A DNA stretch of 13,026 nt, taken from Desulfobacterales bacterium. GTDB lineage: Bacteria; Desulfobacterota; Desulfobulbia; Desulfobulbales; BM004. Under the pieces are notes generated by a model. It worked only from the letters and a program-made list of their open reading frames with translations, made no database searches and had not been told where the DNA came from. Location: positions 1 to 13,026 of the forward strand of contig JAAXQI010000152.1 of the NCBI GenBank assembly GCA_012974315.1, given 5' to 3'. A program made the position numbers and the translations under genes. This document shows, piece by piece, positions 5,829-13,026 of this stretch; positions within the stretch are counted from its first letter, which is position 1; every line of letters begins with the position of its first letter.

Positions 5829-7628
5829 TTATTGATCATCAACAAAAACAGAGTTGATTGTCTTTTGCAAATTTTTCAATTGAAAAGGCTTGGCAATAAC
5901 ACCGGAGAAACCGTATTCCTTGTAATTGGCCATAACAGGATCGTTTGAATAACCGCTTGATACTATAACTTTAGCCTTAGGATCAATCTGCAGTATCTTT
6001 TTAATAGCTTCCTTGCCTCCCATACCTCCAGGAATCGTTAAATCCAGGATTACGAAATCAAAAGGAATACCTGTTTCCATTTCTTTTTTGTAAAAATCAA
6101 TCGATTCTTCACCATTCTTGGAAAAAACGACACGATAGCCGCTATAGGATAACATCTCTCCTGCAAGATCCCTGATCATTTCTTCATCATCCATGACGAG
6201 TGCCTTTCCTGACCCAATAATTTGAAAAGTCTCTTTGGCAAGTTGTTCTGCAGGTTGTTGTCCTTTTAAGGCTGGCAGGTAAAAAATAAAGCTTGCCCCC
6301 TCGCCCTGAACTGACTCAACCTTAATATAACCGTTATGCTTACTGATTATGGAATGACAAATTGCAAGCCCAAGACCGCTGCCTTCACGTTTGGTTGAAA
6401 AATAAGGATCAAATATCTTATCGAGCAGTTTGGGAGGCATGCCGACCCCATTATCCTGAATTGTAATTTTCAGATAGGAATCTGCCTGGGTCAATAGCCG
6501 ATCCTTCTGGGTTTTGTCGTAATTTTCACATGTAACATCAATTATTCCTCCATCAGGCATGGCATGACGGGCGTTGATAACAATATTCTGGATTACCTGG
6601 CTTATTTGTCCGCTATCGACTTCAACCGGCCAAAGATCTTTTGTGAAATGATATTTGCACTGAACGTTACTTCCACGTAATACAAAATTTGCAGAATCTC
6701 TAATAACCTCTTCAATTGAGGCTAGCGTTTTCACCGGCTCGCCTCCCTTTGAAAAAGTTAACAACTGCTGGGTCAGATCCTTTGCCCTTAAAGATGCCTT
6801 TTCCGCTTCTGCCAATAGTTTGTGTCTTTTGTCATCATGGTCCGTATAGAGCAAGGCCAGGCTAATATTACCCATAATGGCAGCAAGAATATTATTGAAA
6901 TCATGGGCCAGGCCACCAGCCAGAACACTGACTGACTCAAGTTTCTTTGCCTTTAGCAACTCTTCCTGAATTTTGTATTTTTCATAAATTTCATTATGAA
7001 GCTCAATGTTCGCTTCTCTGAGTTCCCTGGTTCTTGCTTCCACCAACTCTTCAAGTCTGTCATGGGCCATCTGCAGGTTTTTCTCCGCCTGCATTCTTTT
7101 TTCAATTTCAGTTTCCAGTGGTTTTATTGATAAAAATCCGAGAACAAACCACAGTAATATGCCAATAATTATTGTTATGAGAAGAGATTGAAAAACCAGC
7201 CTTTGCTTGAAATCTCGAAGGTGGTGAATTGCTGGTGACAGGTCTTTAGTAATTTCCAGGTCCAGAAGATGTTGCCCGAAAAATTCTACTGAGTGATTTT
7301 TTGTGAAGGATTCAGAAATTTTGAATGGTCGCTTATATTCAGCAAACAGTGAACCGTCAGGGGAGAAAGCCTTGAGTGAAATGACATCTTCTTTTAATTC
7401 ACCCCAATGATTCATGAACTGTTCAACAATTGTAAATTCCTGTCTTAGAAGGGGTTCTGTCACAAAGGTTCCAATAAGCTCAAGCTCGTTTTGAGTTTGA
7501 TTATAGGATTCCTCAAAGAGCACATCTCGTTCCCAAAAAAAGATCAGGCTATCCAATATGACAAGTAACAGAAACAAAACTGCCATAAAGGCAAAAGCGG
7601 CACGGGTATGCTTAAATGGTTTGACCAT
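5829..7628 (-). CDS. Membrane-bound hybrid sensor histidine kinase with C-terminal receiver
   Basis: This 599-residue sensor kinase has a first membrane helix at about 12-32, a periplasmic region of about 110 residues (33-145), a second helix at about 146-167, and a long coiled coil (170-230). The dimerisation domain carries phosphoacceptor His242 in LAHDFNN. The ATPase domain shows the N box NIVINARHAM (348-357), DNGVGM (392-397), FDPYFSTK (406-413) and GSGLGL (416-421). A receiver domain follows (about 473-599), with acidic residues at 480-482, phosphoacceptor Asp529 in ILDLTIPGG, and Lys580 in AKPF. No DNA-binding output or Hpt domain is present, so the output partner is elsewhere or the receiver regulates the kinase itself. 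The gene begins 5 bp after the PhnD-like gene, so the binding protein probably presents ligand to the periplasmic domain. Ligand and target genes are unknown. Confidence 0.93.
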   Translation of the reverse strand: MVKPFKHTRAAFAFMAVLFLLLVILDSLIFFWERDVLFEESYNQTQNELELIGTFVTEPLLRQEFTIVEQFMNHWGELKEDVISLKAFSPDGSLFAEYKRPFKISESFTKNHSVEFFGQHLLDLEITKDLSPAIHHLRDFKQRLVFQSLLITIIIGILLWFVLGFLSIKPLETEIEKRMQAEKNLQMAHDRLEELVEARTRELREANIELHNEIYEKYKIQEELLKAKKLESVSVLAGGLAHDFNNILAAIMGNISLALLYTDHDDKRHKLLAEAEKASLRAKDLTQQLLTFSKGGEPVKTLASIEEVIRDSANFVLRGSNVQCKYHFTKDLWPVEVDSGQISQVIQNIVINARHAMPDGGIIDVTCENYDKTQKDRLLTQADSYLKITIQDNGVGMPPKLLDKIFDPYFSTKREGSGLGLAICHSIISKHNGYIKVESVQGEGASFIFYLPALKGQQPAEQLAKETFQIIGSGKALVMDDEEMIRDLAGEMLSYSGYRVVFSKNGEESIDFYKKEMETGIPFDFVILDLTIPGGMGGKEAIKKILQIDPKAKVIVSSGYSNDPVMANYKEYGFSGVIAKPFQLKNLQKTINSVFVDDQ

Positions 7629-7633
7629 TTTTC

Positions 7634-8482
7634 TTATTCAGCTGACAAACTGTTTAACTGTCGCATAACGGAAAACAAATACTCATAATCTTCATTTTTG
7701 ACTGGCACCAGCCCGGTGACTGAACTCTTAATTGAAGAAAGAATTTTTTCATCTTTAAGCTGGAACATGGCTTGACGCAGAATATAGATGGTTGATTGAG
7801 GGATATCTTTTCTTGCCACAAAAAGATGTTCTGATACAGGAGAACTCGTATCCAACAACTTCAGGCCCCGTTCCCGGTAATTATAATAAACACCTTCCTT
7901 GACACCTCCGGCATCATAATATCCACCCAGAACACCGAGGGCGACATCGTTGTGACTTCCAAGAAAGGCTGTTTTATTAAATGTATCAATCGTAATGCCA
8001 GCCTCCTGAAGCATGTGCAGGGGAACAAGGTGGCTCATGGTGGAATTGGGATCACCAAAGGCAAAAGTCTTGCCTTTTAAGTCGGTGAGAGTATTGATGG
8101 AGGAATCATGCCTGGTAATAATCATACCGTAAAAAAAGGGGCTTCCGTTAACTTCAAGTCGAGCCAGGAGTGTTTTTTCTCCATATGTATTAAATATTTT
8201 TACATAAGATGCAGGCCCCAGATAGGCTAAGTCCATCCTCTCCTCCCCCACTCTTTCTATATGAGATTTATAGCTTTCTGAAACTTTCACAACAATGGCT
8301 TGGCCGCATTTTTGGCTCAAATAATCGGCAAGGGGGGAAAATCTTTTAATCAGCTCTGTTGCAGGCAAATAGGGGTGGACCCATAATGTTAATGGTTCTG
8401 CAGCCGTTGCTGTGAAGGCAAAAAAGAGGGAAATCGTTTGGCAAAGTACCATGAACTCAATTAATATTTTTTTTGCTTTCAT
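7634..8482 (-). CDS. PhnD-like periplasmic substrate-binding protein, probable sensor partner of the kinase
   Basis: The 282-residue protein has a Sec signal peptide (1-28, ending ATA-A before EPL) and the fold signatures of the phosphate/phosphite/phosphonate-binding PhnD family: DLAYLGPASYVKI, LKGKTFAFGDPNSTMSHLVP, and GGYYDAGGVKEGV. The usual STSG-type oxyanion loop is replaced by NSTMSH, so the ligand may not be a phosphonate. No ABC permease or ATPase gene is adjacent; the next gene, 5 bp away, is a hybrid sensor kinase with a periplasmic domain. This arrangement is known for binding proteins that act as sensory components. The ATG at 8482 is preceded by AAGGA at 6 nt spacing. The family call is firm; the sensor role is inferred from context. 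Confidence 0.87.
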   Translation of the reverse strand: MKAKKILIEFMVLCQTISLFFAFTATAAEPLTLWVHPYLPATELIKRFSPLADYLSQKCGQAIVVKVSESYKSHIERVGEERMDLAYLGPASYVKIFNTYGEKTLLARLEVNGSPFFYGMIITRHDSSINTLTDLKGKTFAFGDPNSTMSHLVPLHMLQEAGITIDTFNKTAFLGSHNDVALGVLGGYYDAGGVKEGVYYNYRERGLKLLDTSSPVSEHLFVARKDIPQSTIYILRQAMFQLKDEKILSSIKSSVTGLVPVKNEDYEYLFSVMRQLNSLSAE

Positions 8483-8512
8483 ATCGTTTCCTTCGTGATA
8501 ATCTGGAAATAT

Positions 8513-8522
8513 GTTAGCTAAC
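8513..8522. repeat. 10-bp perfect palindrome upstream of the PhnD-like gene
   Basis: GTTAGCTAAC lies about 30 bp before the PhnD-like start codon, in the 70-bp gap after the Fe-S gene. AT-rich flanks (AAATA and ATATTT) extend it imperfectly. It could be a half of a regulatory site or simply chance. Confidence 0.3.
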
Positions 8523-8552
8523 TATTTAAGATAAATAAACAGAATACAATTC

Positions 8553-9719
8553 TCAAATTTTAAAAGAAAGGTTTCTTTCCCTTGTGTTAGCATATTGCCG
8601 TTTTTTCCTGAATCTGCGTTTGAGTAATAACCGGTTGATATAGGTTAGAGGCGAACGCGCGACCTTTGCCTTGCCGTTTAATGTCGCTGCTGGATCGAAC
8701 AGCAGATCCAGCAGATGTGCAGTTGGACCGATCTTGCCAAGAAAATTGGCACAGCCGGCACAATAGGTGATGATACGTTTACCGTTCCCCTCTGTTCTGC
8801 GAATCTCTCCCCATTGTCCTGCCAGGTCAGGTGCAACAAAATGCGCTCCACCGCCTTCACCGCAGCAGAGTGTCTTTTTGCCGTGATGCTTCATTTCCTC
8901 AAATGGGATTTCTTGAGCCCGGATAAGTTTCCTGACAGAAACCTGCATATCTTCTTCAAAACGGGCAACGCATGAATCCTGGATAGTTACCACCATTGAG
9001 GAAATGTTAGAGTCCGGGGGCCATGCTTCGCCTGCCAGAATATCATAAACATTCTTCGTATCAAGTCCTTCTGCGTATTTATTAAAAACGGCAAAGCAGC
9101 TTGGGCAGGCGACCAAAACTGTTTTTATGCCAAGATCCAAAAGGTATCTATGCATCTCGGAAAACATGGCCTCGAAATAGTCTGATCTGCCGAGATCATG
9201 GGATGGCTTGGTGCAACAGTCCAGGACGATGCCCAGATGAGGGATTTTTTTTTGCAGATGTTCATACAACTGCATGACACGTTGTGATCTGCTGCCTGAC
9301 AGGGCGCAACCGGGGAAGAGTATAGTGTCACAGCCTTGGGGCAAACCATAGAATGAATAGCGTTTGGAGGTACCACGTTTCTCAAAATTGAGCAGCAACT
9401 TCTGTTTTGTAAAATCCATGCTGCCAGTTGCTACAGCATAACGCCGCATTTCAAGAAACATCTGCTTTGGATCAATATCAACCGGACAGACCGCGGTGCA
9501 GAGACTGCAGAGACTGCATTCAAATGGCATTTCATTTGTTATGTTTTTTGGGACAGGCCAACTGTCAGCAATCTTCTTCGGTGTGCCGTATTTTTTTAGA
9601 AAAGCACATTGCTTTACGCATAATTTGCATTCGATGCATTTCTCTGACATTTCCTGGAGTTCAATGTCCAATTGATCAATGACAGAGGTGTTCGGGTTGT
9701 TGATTTGATTCATAATCAT
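8553..9719 (-). CDS. Heterodisulfide reductase subunit D/GlpC-like Fe-S oxidoreductase with two CCG domains
   Basis: This 388-residue electron-transfer protein has two ferredoxin-type 4Fe-4S motifs, C28-x2-C31-x2-C34-x3-C38 and C68-x2-C71-x2-C74-x3-C78, followed by two cysteine-rich CCG domains: C138, C168-C169, C205-x2-C208, and C250, C285-C286, C320-x2-C323. This is the HdrD/GlpC/LutA-like layout in which CCG domains bind a noncubane or 4Fe-4S cluster for disulfide or quinone-linked chemistry. No flavoprotein, HdrE or dehydrogenase partner is next to it, so substrate and partner are unknown. It is soluble: no signal peptide or membrane helix. A strongly basic tail follows residue 365 (KRRFRKKR). 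ATG codons at 9719 and 9713 are candidates without a clear Shine-Dalgarno; the ATG at 9650 just before the first cysteine has AGGA too close to be ideal. It lies 70 bp before the PhnD-like gene. Confidence 0.9.
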   Translation of the reverse strand: MIMNQINNPNTSVIDQLDIELQEMSEKCIECKLCVKQCAFLKKYGTPKKIADSWPVPKNITNEMPFECSLCSLCTAVCPVDIDPKQMFLEMRRYAVATGSMDFTKQKLLLNFEKRGTSKRYSFYGLPQGCDTILFPGCALSGSRSQRVMQLYEHLQKKIPHLGIVLDCCTKPSHDLGRSDYFEAMFSEMHRYLLDLGIKTVLVACPSCFAVFNKYAEGLDTKNVYDILAGEAWPPDSNISSMVVTIQDSCVARFEEDMQVSVRKLIRAQEIPFEEMKHHGKKTLCCGEGGGAHFVAPDLAGQWGEIRRTEGNGKRIITYCAGCANFLGKIGPTAHLLDLLFDPAATLNGKAKVARSPLTYINRLLLKRRFRKKRQYANTRERNLSFKI

Positions 9720-9740
9720 GACAAAAATATTTTTAGAAAA

Positions 9741-9779
9741 AAAGAAACAGCCGCAGGAATATTCTGCGGCTGTTTCTTT
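9741..9779 (-). terminator. Strong Rho-independent terminator after ydbL
   Basis: Arms AAAGAAACAGCCGCAG (9741-9756) and CTGCGGCTGTTTCTTT (9764-9779) pair perfectly over 16 bp with a 7-nt loop. On the minus strand the stem is followed by a T-rich run (TTTT, C, then AAAAATATTTTT). It begins 27 nt after the ydbL stop, so it ends the ydbH-ynbE-ydbL transcript. Its far side lies only 21 bp before the Fe-S gene ATG. Confidence 0.9.
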
Positions 9780-9806
9780 ACTTAAATACTGATAGACTTG
9801 AAAAAG

Positions 9807-10190
9807 CTATTTTTTATACCACTTGCCTGATGTATCCTGAAGCCACTCTCCAGTTGACGCTTTTTCACCTATCTGAATGGCCCGCCGTTCTCCTACAAGC
9901 TGTTCCGTTGTACCCTGTTGTTTGGCAATGGCGCTGTAAACTGATTTACGGTCGTTGTTTTCAGCCGCAATGAGATCGGCCTCTTTCCTGGCAGCACCGG
10001 GAACGAATTCCAGGTAGCCCATGTTGTTCTCACCGATGACACCAGCTGTTTTCATCTGTACTATTTTCGGCAGTCTTTCCTGCATTCTGGCCTTAATATC
10101 ATTTGCTCCGGCGAAACAGCTACCCTCGGCACTGAAGATCAATACAGTCAGTAAAGCAACAATTGCATAAAACACGGAATATTTTCTCAT
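9807..10190 (-). CDS. ydbL: YdbL family (DUF1318) periplasmic protein
   Basis: The 127-residue protein has a Sec signal peptide (about 1-27, ending SCFA before GAND) and the DUF1318 core: KARMQERLPKIVQMKTAGVIGENNMGYLEF, then NDRKSVYSAIAKQQGTTEQLVGERRA, and a Trp-containing tail ending SGKWYKK. In E. coli, YdbL is the periplasmic modulator of the YdbH-YnbE complex that links inner and outer membranes for phospholipid transport. Here it is the last gene of the same trio, 51 bp after ynbE. The ATG at 10190 has an ideal AAGGAG 7 nt upstream. A strong terminator follows. I see no catalytic residues. Confidence 0.88.
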   Translation of the reverse strand: MRKYSVFYAIVALLTVLIFSAEGSCFAGANDIKARMQERLPKIVQMKTAGVIGENNMGYLEFVPGAARKEADLIAAENNDRKSVYSAIAKQQGTTEQLVGERRAIQIGEKASTGEWLQDTSGKWYKK

Positions 10191-10241
10191 CGCTGTTCTC
10201 CTTTATATCTAAGACATTTTACATGGGTAATTTATGGTTGA

Positions 10242-10451
10242 TTACTTTATTTCTTTGGCTGATTCATCAATATCTGAGAAGAAATCATCAAGGGCTCTGT
10301 CAACCTTGATATTGATATCAATGGTAATGTGGATCGGCTTTATTTCCACAGGCGCCAACTCAACCTGACTCTTGGTCTCTACCGTATGCTTGGTACATCC
10401 CAATGGCATGAAAAGAAAGAGTATCAATATTATTTTTACAAGTTTGTTCAT
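10242..10451 (-). CDS. ynbE: YnbE-like outer-membrane lipoprotein
   Basis: The 69-residue protein has a signal sequence ending in lipobox LFMPLGC, so Cys19 would be lipidated, leaving a 51-residue mature protein with the YnbE-type segment PIHITIDINIKVD. E. coli YnbE is about 61 residues and pairs with the C-terminal end of YdbH at the outer membrane; the same order follows here. I start it at the ATG at 10451 because GGAG lies 6 nt upstream and this begins the signal peptide directly (MNKLVKIIL). In-frame starts at 10496 (TTG) and 10472 (ATG) would add a polar N-terminus that spoils the signal peptide. Confidence 0.85.
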   Translation of the reverse strand: MNKLVKIILILFLFMPLGCTKHTVETKSQVELAPVEIKPIHITIDINIKVDRALDDFFSDIDESAKEIK

Positions 10452-10457
10452 ATCATT

Positions 10458-10461
10458 CTCC
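10458..10461 (-). promoter_or_regulatory. Ribosome binding site that fixes the ynbE start
   Basis: GGAG on the minus strand is 6 nt before the ATG at 10451. It supports the short form whose signal peptide starts MNKLVKII over longer in-frame alternatives. Confidence 0.65.
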
Positions 10462-10500
10462 ACGTTTTTCATTTTGTTAATAAGGGATAAAAACAAATCC

Positions 10501-10552
10501 TTTATTTAGCAGTATGTCCTTTTGAACGGAGAAGCAAGAGAAGCTAAATAAA
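10501..10552 (-). repeat. Intercistronic inverted repeat between ydbH and ynbE
   Basis: Two perfectly complementary 10-nt arms, TTTATTTAGC (10501-10510) and GCTAAATAAA (10543-10552), enclose a 32-nt loop. One arm directly abuts the ydbH stop codon. The stem is AT-rich and no long T run follows, so it looks less like a terminator than an mRNA-stability or translational element. Confidence 0.55.
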
Positions 10553-13026
10553 TTATTTTAATTTATCCATGATGTCTTGGATTTTACCACTATATCCTAA
10601 AAATCTGTCCAGGGGTAGGCGGAAATTAACGTCCAGGCGGATGGGTTGGTTTATACCCTGTGAGCCGATTTCAATCCTTTGCAGGAATCCTGTTTGTCTG
10701 TCATAGTTAAATGGCAGTGAATGGGAAGGCTTGCCGTCCATCTGCATTTGCATGACCAAATCCTCTCCTTCGCTATTAAATAAAAGCTTTACCCAGTTAT
10801 AACTGAAGTCTTTCAGGGCTTCAGCTGCAAAGTCGATCTGGCCAAACTGCGGACTGTTTTGGGGAATTCCTGCTGACAGCATATCAAAGGCAGCAATTTT
10901 GATGCTTCCACCCTGGCCGGGGCTTGAATAGAGAAAACCGTCCTCAAAGCGAATCTTGCCGTTACTTACCTGCAAAGGTATTCTACCACTCACTGTTCCT
11001 TCGCCTACAGCATTGGTAATGGAAAACTGGCGCAATATGTCGGATAATATGAGCCTGTCGCAGAAGATGGGAACAACGAATTCATTTATTTCCGTTGAAA
11101 GGCGTATTGCATTGGTAAAGACACGGCCTCCTGCCCATCGCACAACACCCTGTTCGATAAAAATTGACTTTTCGGACTCGATTTGCCAGGTCACATTTCC
11201 ATGTTCAAATGTCAAGTCTCCGACAGAAGCTTTCTCAAAAAGAATTTTTTGGGCCGGAGCTGAACGCAGGTCCGGCAACGATGGCATCAGCAAACTAATA
11301 TTTATGTTATCAATTGCCTGTTTTTTCTCAGGAAAATCAAATCTGCCCTTTTGCAGTATAAGTTTCATGCTCCCTTTTAAGCCTTTTGCATCAACTTTGA
11401 GTGATCCCTCCAGGCCTAATTCTCCATCGAGAAAAGCATTTTTCAGTGAAGGGTCAAATTTACCGAGATGCAGTGATCTGAAGGGTGCAGGATCCATCTG
11501 CAGGTCCAGGTTTGCGTGAAGTTCTGAATCACCTCCTGCCTGCCCGCTTATGTTGGTTACCAAATTATTGACAAGGGTATGGGTAAACCTGCCGTCAAGC
11601 CTGTACGCGGAATTCTTCAGTCTGACTCCAGCCTTAAAAGAGCCGATTTCATGGTTCTTCCACTTGATTCCGGAAACGTTAATCTTTCCCGTCGTTTCCC
11701 TGTCTTCTGAAAGCCATTGCCAGGGAATCCGCCCTTCAATGGAGTTTATATGAACACTACTTGCCTCTTCATCTGCAATAGCATTGCTGACAATAAATTC
11801 GCCGTTTATTTGAAGCGATTTTATATCATGGAGCGGTTGTGGCTCCATTTTTACGCTAAGCTTGATATCACCCTTCCCTGTCAGGGAATCTCTTTTGATT
11901 TTTGCTCCAGGAAGTGAGATGGTAACTTCGCCGCTTGAGAGACTTTCCTGCCCTGGTTTTTTTTCCTGGTTAAATGATGCCTGTAAATCGGCATTTGGCA
12001 AAATTATTTCAGTTGCGTCAGAACCTGTAACATGAACTTCGGGGATTGCCGCTGAAACTTGCATTTGAGCAGTTTCAGCAGAACCTTTTCCATATAAATT
12101 GAACGCTGGGATTTGAGTCGTCAGGCTGATTTGACTAGAGGATATACCTACAGTCTTTTTGCTGGCTGAACTTTCTATTTTTGCCTGCCATGAACCGGTT
12201 GGTGTCGTAGTAACTGAAAAATCTCCGTGTAACTCTGGATTGCCAGTTATAACAACAGGTGATTGGGCAGTATTGAAAATTGCAGGACTGTCAGTAATCT
12301 TGATCAAAAATGTTCCCAATCCATTTGCAGCTTCATCACCCTCATTAAATGAACCGTTTAAAGCAATTGTGGCTAGAATAGGTTCAACAATGGAACCGTG
12401 TACAGATACATCATACTGTTTCCCCTTCCCCATTATCTGCAGTCGTATTGGACTGGTCGTTTTATCAGTTCCTGCGGGTGGACCGAATGTGACTGGAAAA
12501 GTTTTTAAATTGAGGGATTCAAGTTCACCGTTAATCCTGGTTGCAAGAAGCTTAAACGGCATGAGATTAATTTCTATATTTGACTGGATGGAAGCTTTTC
12601 CAAAAGTGAGATTTTCCTGCATTTCTCCAAACAGGAAAGCAAACATATTCAGGTTAAGAGAATCGACAGAAAGAGCGAATATGCCTTTGTTCTTTGCAAG
12701 ATCAACAGAACCTGAAATTTCAATTTCTTGTCCCTGTGGGAATATCTGCAAATTGAGTTGATAAGCAGGCTGGGTGTCTTTATCTGTCTCTTCTATTCTG
12801 GTTATCTTCAGGCTAAAAGGAATGAGAATGGGCTGTTGTTCGTATAAAATATTTAATAAACCATTTTTGACCTGGAAATTATCCAATTGCAAAGGCAGGT
12901 TAATTGATGATGAAGCCGGAGAAACTTCATCTTTCGTATTTGTTGCAGCAATTTTTTCCAGATCCAAGCCGGGGATGATAATCCTGCCTGCTGCTATTTC
13001 CAGGTTCAGGGTAAGGCCGTTTATCC
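10553..13026 (-). CDS. ydbH: YdbH family AsmA-like inter-membrane phospholipid transport protein (N-terminus cut by window edge)
   Basis: The frame is open to the window edge, giving at least 823 residues; E. coli YdbH has 879, so the N-terminal membrane anchor and perhaps 50-60 residues are missing. A TTG at 12967 is in frame but is not the real start, because coding sequence (LTLNLEIAAGRIIIPGLDLE) continues upstream of it. The protein is a long beta-rich repeat fold typical of AsmA-like bridges, with no catalytic motif, and its C-terminal part carries the conserved YdbH segment GEGTVSGRIPLQVSNGKI with FEDGFLYSSPGQGG. YdbH, TamB and YhdP are the redundant E. coli proteins proposed to carry phospholipids from the inner to the outer membrane. 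The downstream ynbE and ydbL complete the known module. Identity rests on the trio plus the C-terminal signature. Confidence 0.88.
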   Translation of the reverse strand, partial: INGLTLNLEIAAGRIIIPGLDLEKIAATNTKDEVSPASSSINLPLQLDNFQVKNGLLNILYEQQPILIPFSLKITRIEETDKDTQPAYQLNLQIFPQGQEIEISGSVDLAKNKGIFALSVDSLNLNMFAFLFGEMQENLTFGKASIQSNIEINLMPFKLLATRINGELESLNLKTFPVTFGPPAGTDKTTSPIRLQIMGKGKQYDVSVHGSIVEPILATIALNGSFNEGDEAANGLGTFLIKITDSPAIFNTAQSPVVITGNPELHGDFSVTTTPTGSWQAKIESSASKKTVGISSSQISLTTQIPAFNLYGKGSAETAQMQVSAAIPEVHVTGSDATEIILPNADLQASFNQEKKPGQESLSSGEVTISLPGAKIKRDSLTGKGDIKLSVKMEPQPLHDIKSLQINGEFIVSNAIADEEASSVHINSIEGRIPWQWLSEDRETTGKINVSGIKWKNHEIGSFKAGVRLKNSAYRLDGRFTHTLVNNLVTNISGQAGGDSELHANLDLQMDPAPFRSLHLGKFDPSLKNAFLDGELGLEGSLKVDAKGLKGSMKLILQKGRFDFPEKKQAIDNINISLLMPSLPDLRSAPAQKILFEKASVGDLTFEHGNVTWQIESEKSIFIEQGVVRWAGGRVFTNAIRLSTEINEFVVPIFCDRLILSDILRQFSITNAVGEGTVSGRIPLQVSNGKIRFEDGFLYSSPGQGGSIKIAAFDMLSAGIPQNSPQFGQIDFAAEALKDFSYNWVKLLFNSEGEDLVMQMQMDGKPSHSLPFNYDRQTGFLQRIEIGSQGINQPIRLDVNFRLPLDRFLGYSGKIQDIMDKLK

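Noticed and set aside
12159..12761. 200-codon plus-strand open frame
   Set aside because: It is antisense inside ydbH, has no recognisable domain and no ribosome binding site, and the ydbH frame is clearly coding. The 187-codon frame at 10956-11519 is rejected for the same reason.

Overview
The window looks like a chromosomal segment of a Gram-negative, probably anaerobic bacterium. Evidence for two membranes is a YdbH/YnbE/YdbL set, a lipoprotein with a clear lipobox, several Sec signal peptides and a periplasmic BepA-type M48 protease. The base composition is moderately AT-rich. An HdrD/GlpC-like Fe-S protein, a PhnD-like binding protein paired with a hybrid histidine kinase, and head-to-head olefin (ole) genes together suggest a Desulfobacterota (former deltaproteobacterial) lineage, but this is inference and no marker gene is present. 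All convincing genes lie on the minus strand, so transcription runs from high to low coordinates. I see no tRNA, rRNA, CRISPR array, insertion sequence or phage gene.

In transcription order: (1) 13026-9741 holds ydbH (5' end outside the window), ynbE and ydbL. This is an AsmA-like inter-membrane phospholipid transport module, closed by a strong Rho-independent terminator with a 16-bp perfect stem. (2) 9719-5500 holds an Fe-S oxidoreductase (two 4Fe-4S motifs plus two CCG domains), a PhnD-like periplasmic binding protein, a hybrid sensor histidine kinase with a C-terminal receiver, and a small two-helix membrane protein. The binding protein and kinase are 5 bp apart and no ABC permease or ATPase is nearby, which suggests a ligand-sensing pair. 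(3) 5396-4984 holds a small single-domain cupin gene behind an FNR-like palindrome whose geometry fits a class II activated promoter. (4) 4929-1 holds oleB, oleC, oleD and a BepA-like M48/TPR protease. oleB/oleC and oleD/protease are each joined by ATGA stop-start overlaps and a candidate promoter precedes oleB. OleB, OleC and OleD are the last three steps of long-chain olefin biosynthesis. The condensing enzyme OleA is not in the window.

The most notable points are the oleBCD cluster without oleA whose last gene is translationally coupled to an outer-membrane quality-control protease, the binding-protein/hybrid-kinase pair with an unknown ligand, the FNR-like cupin promoter, and the terminator only 21 bp upstream of the Fe-S gene start codon. 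Two terminal genes are cut by the window edges: the protease (C-terminus missing) and ydbH (N-terminus missing).
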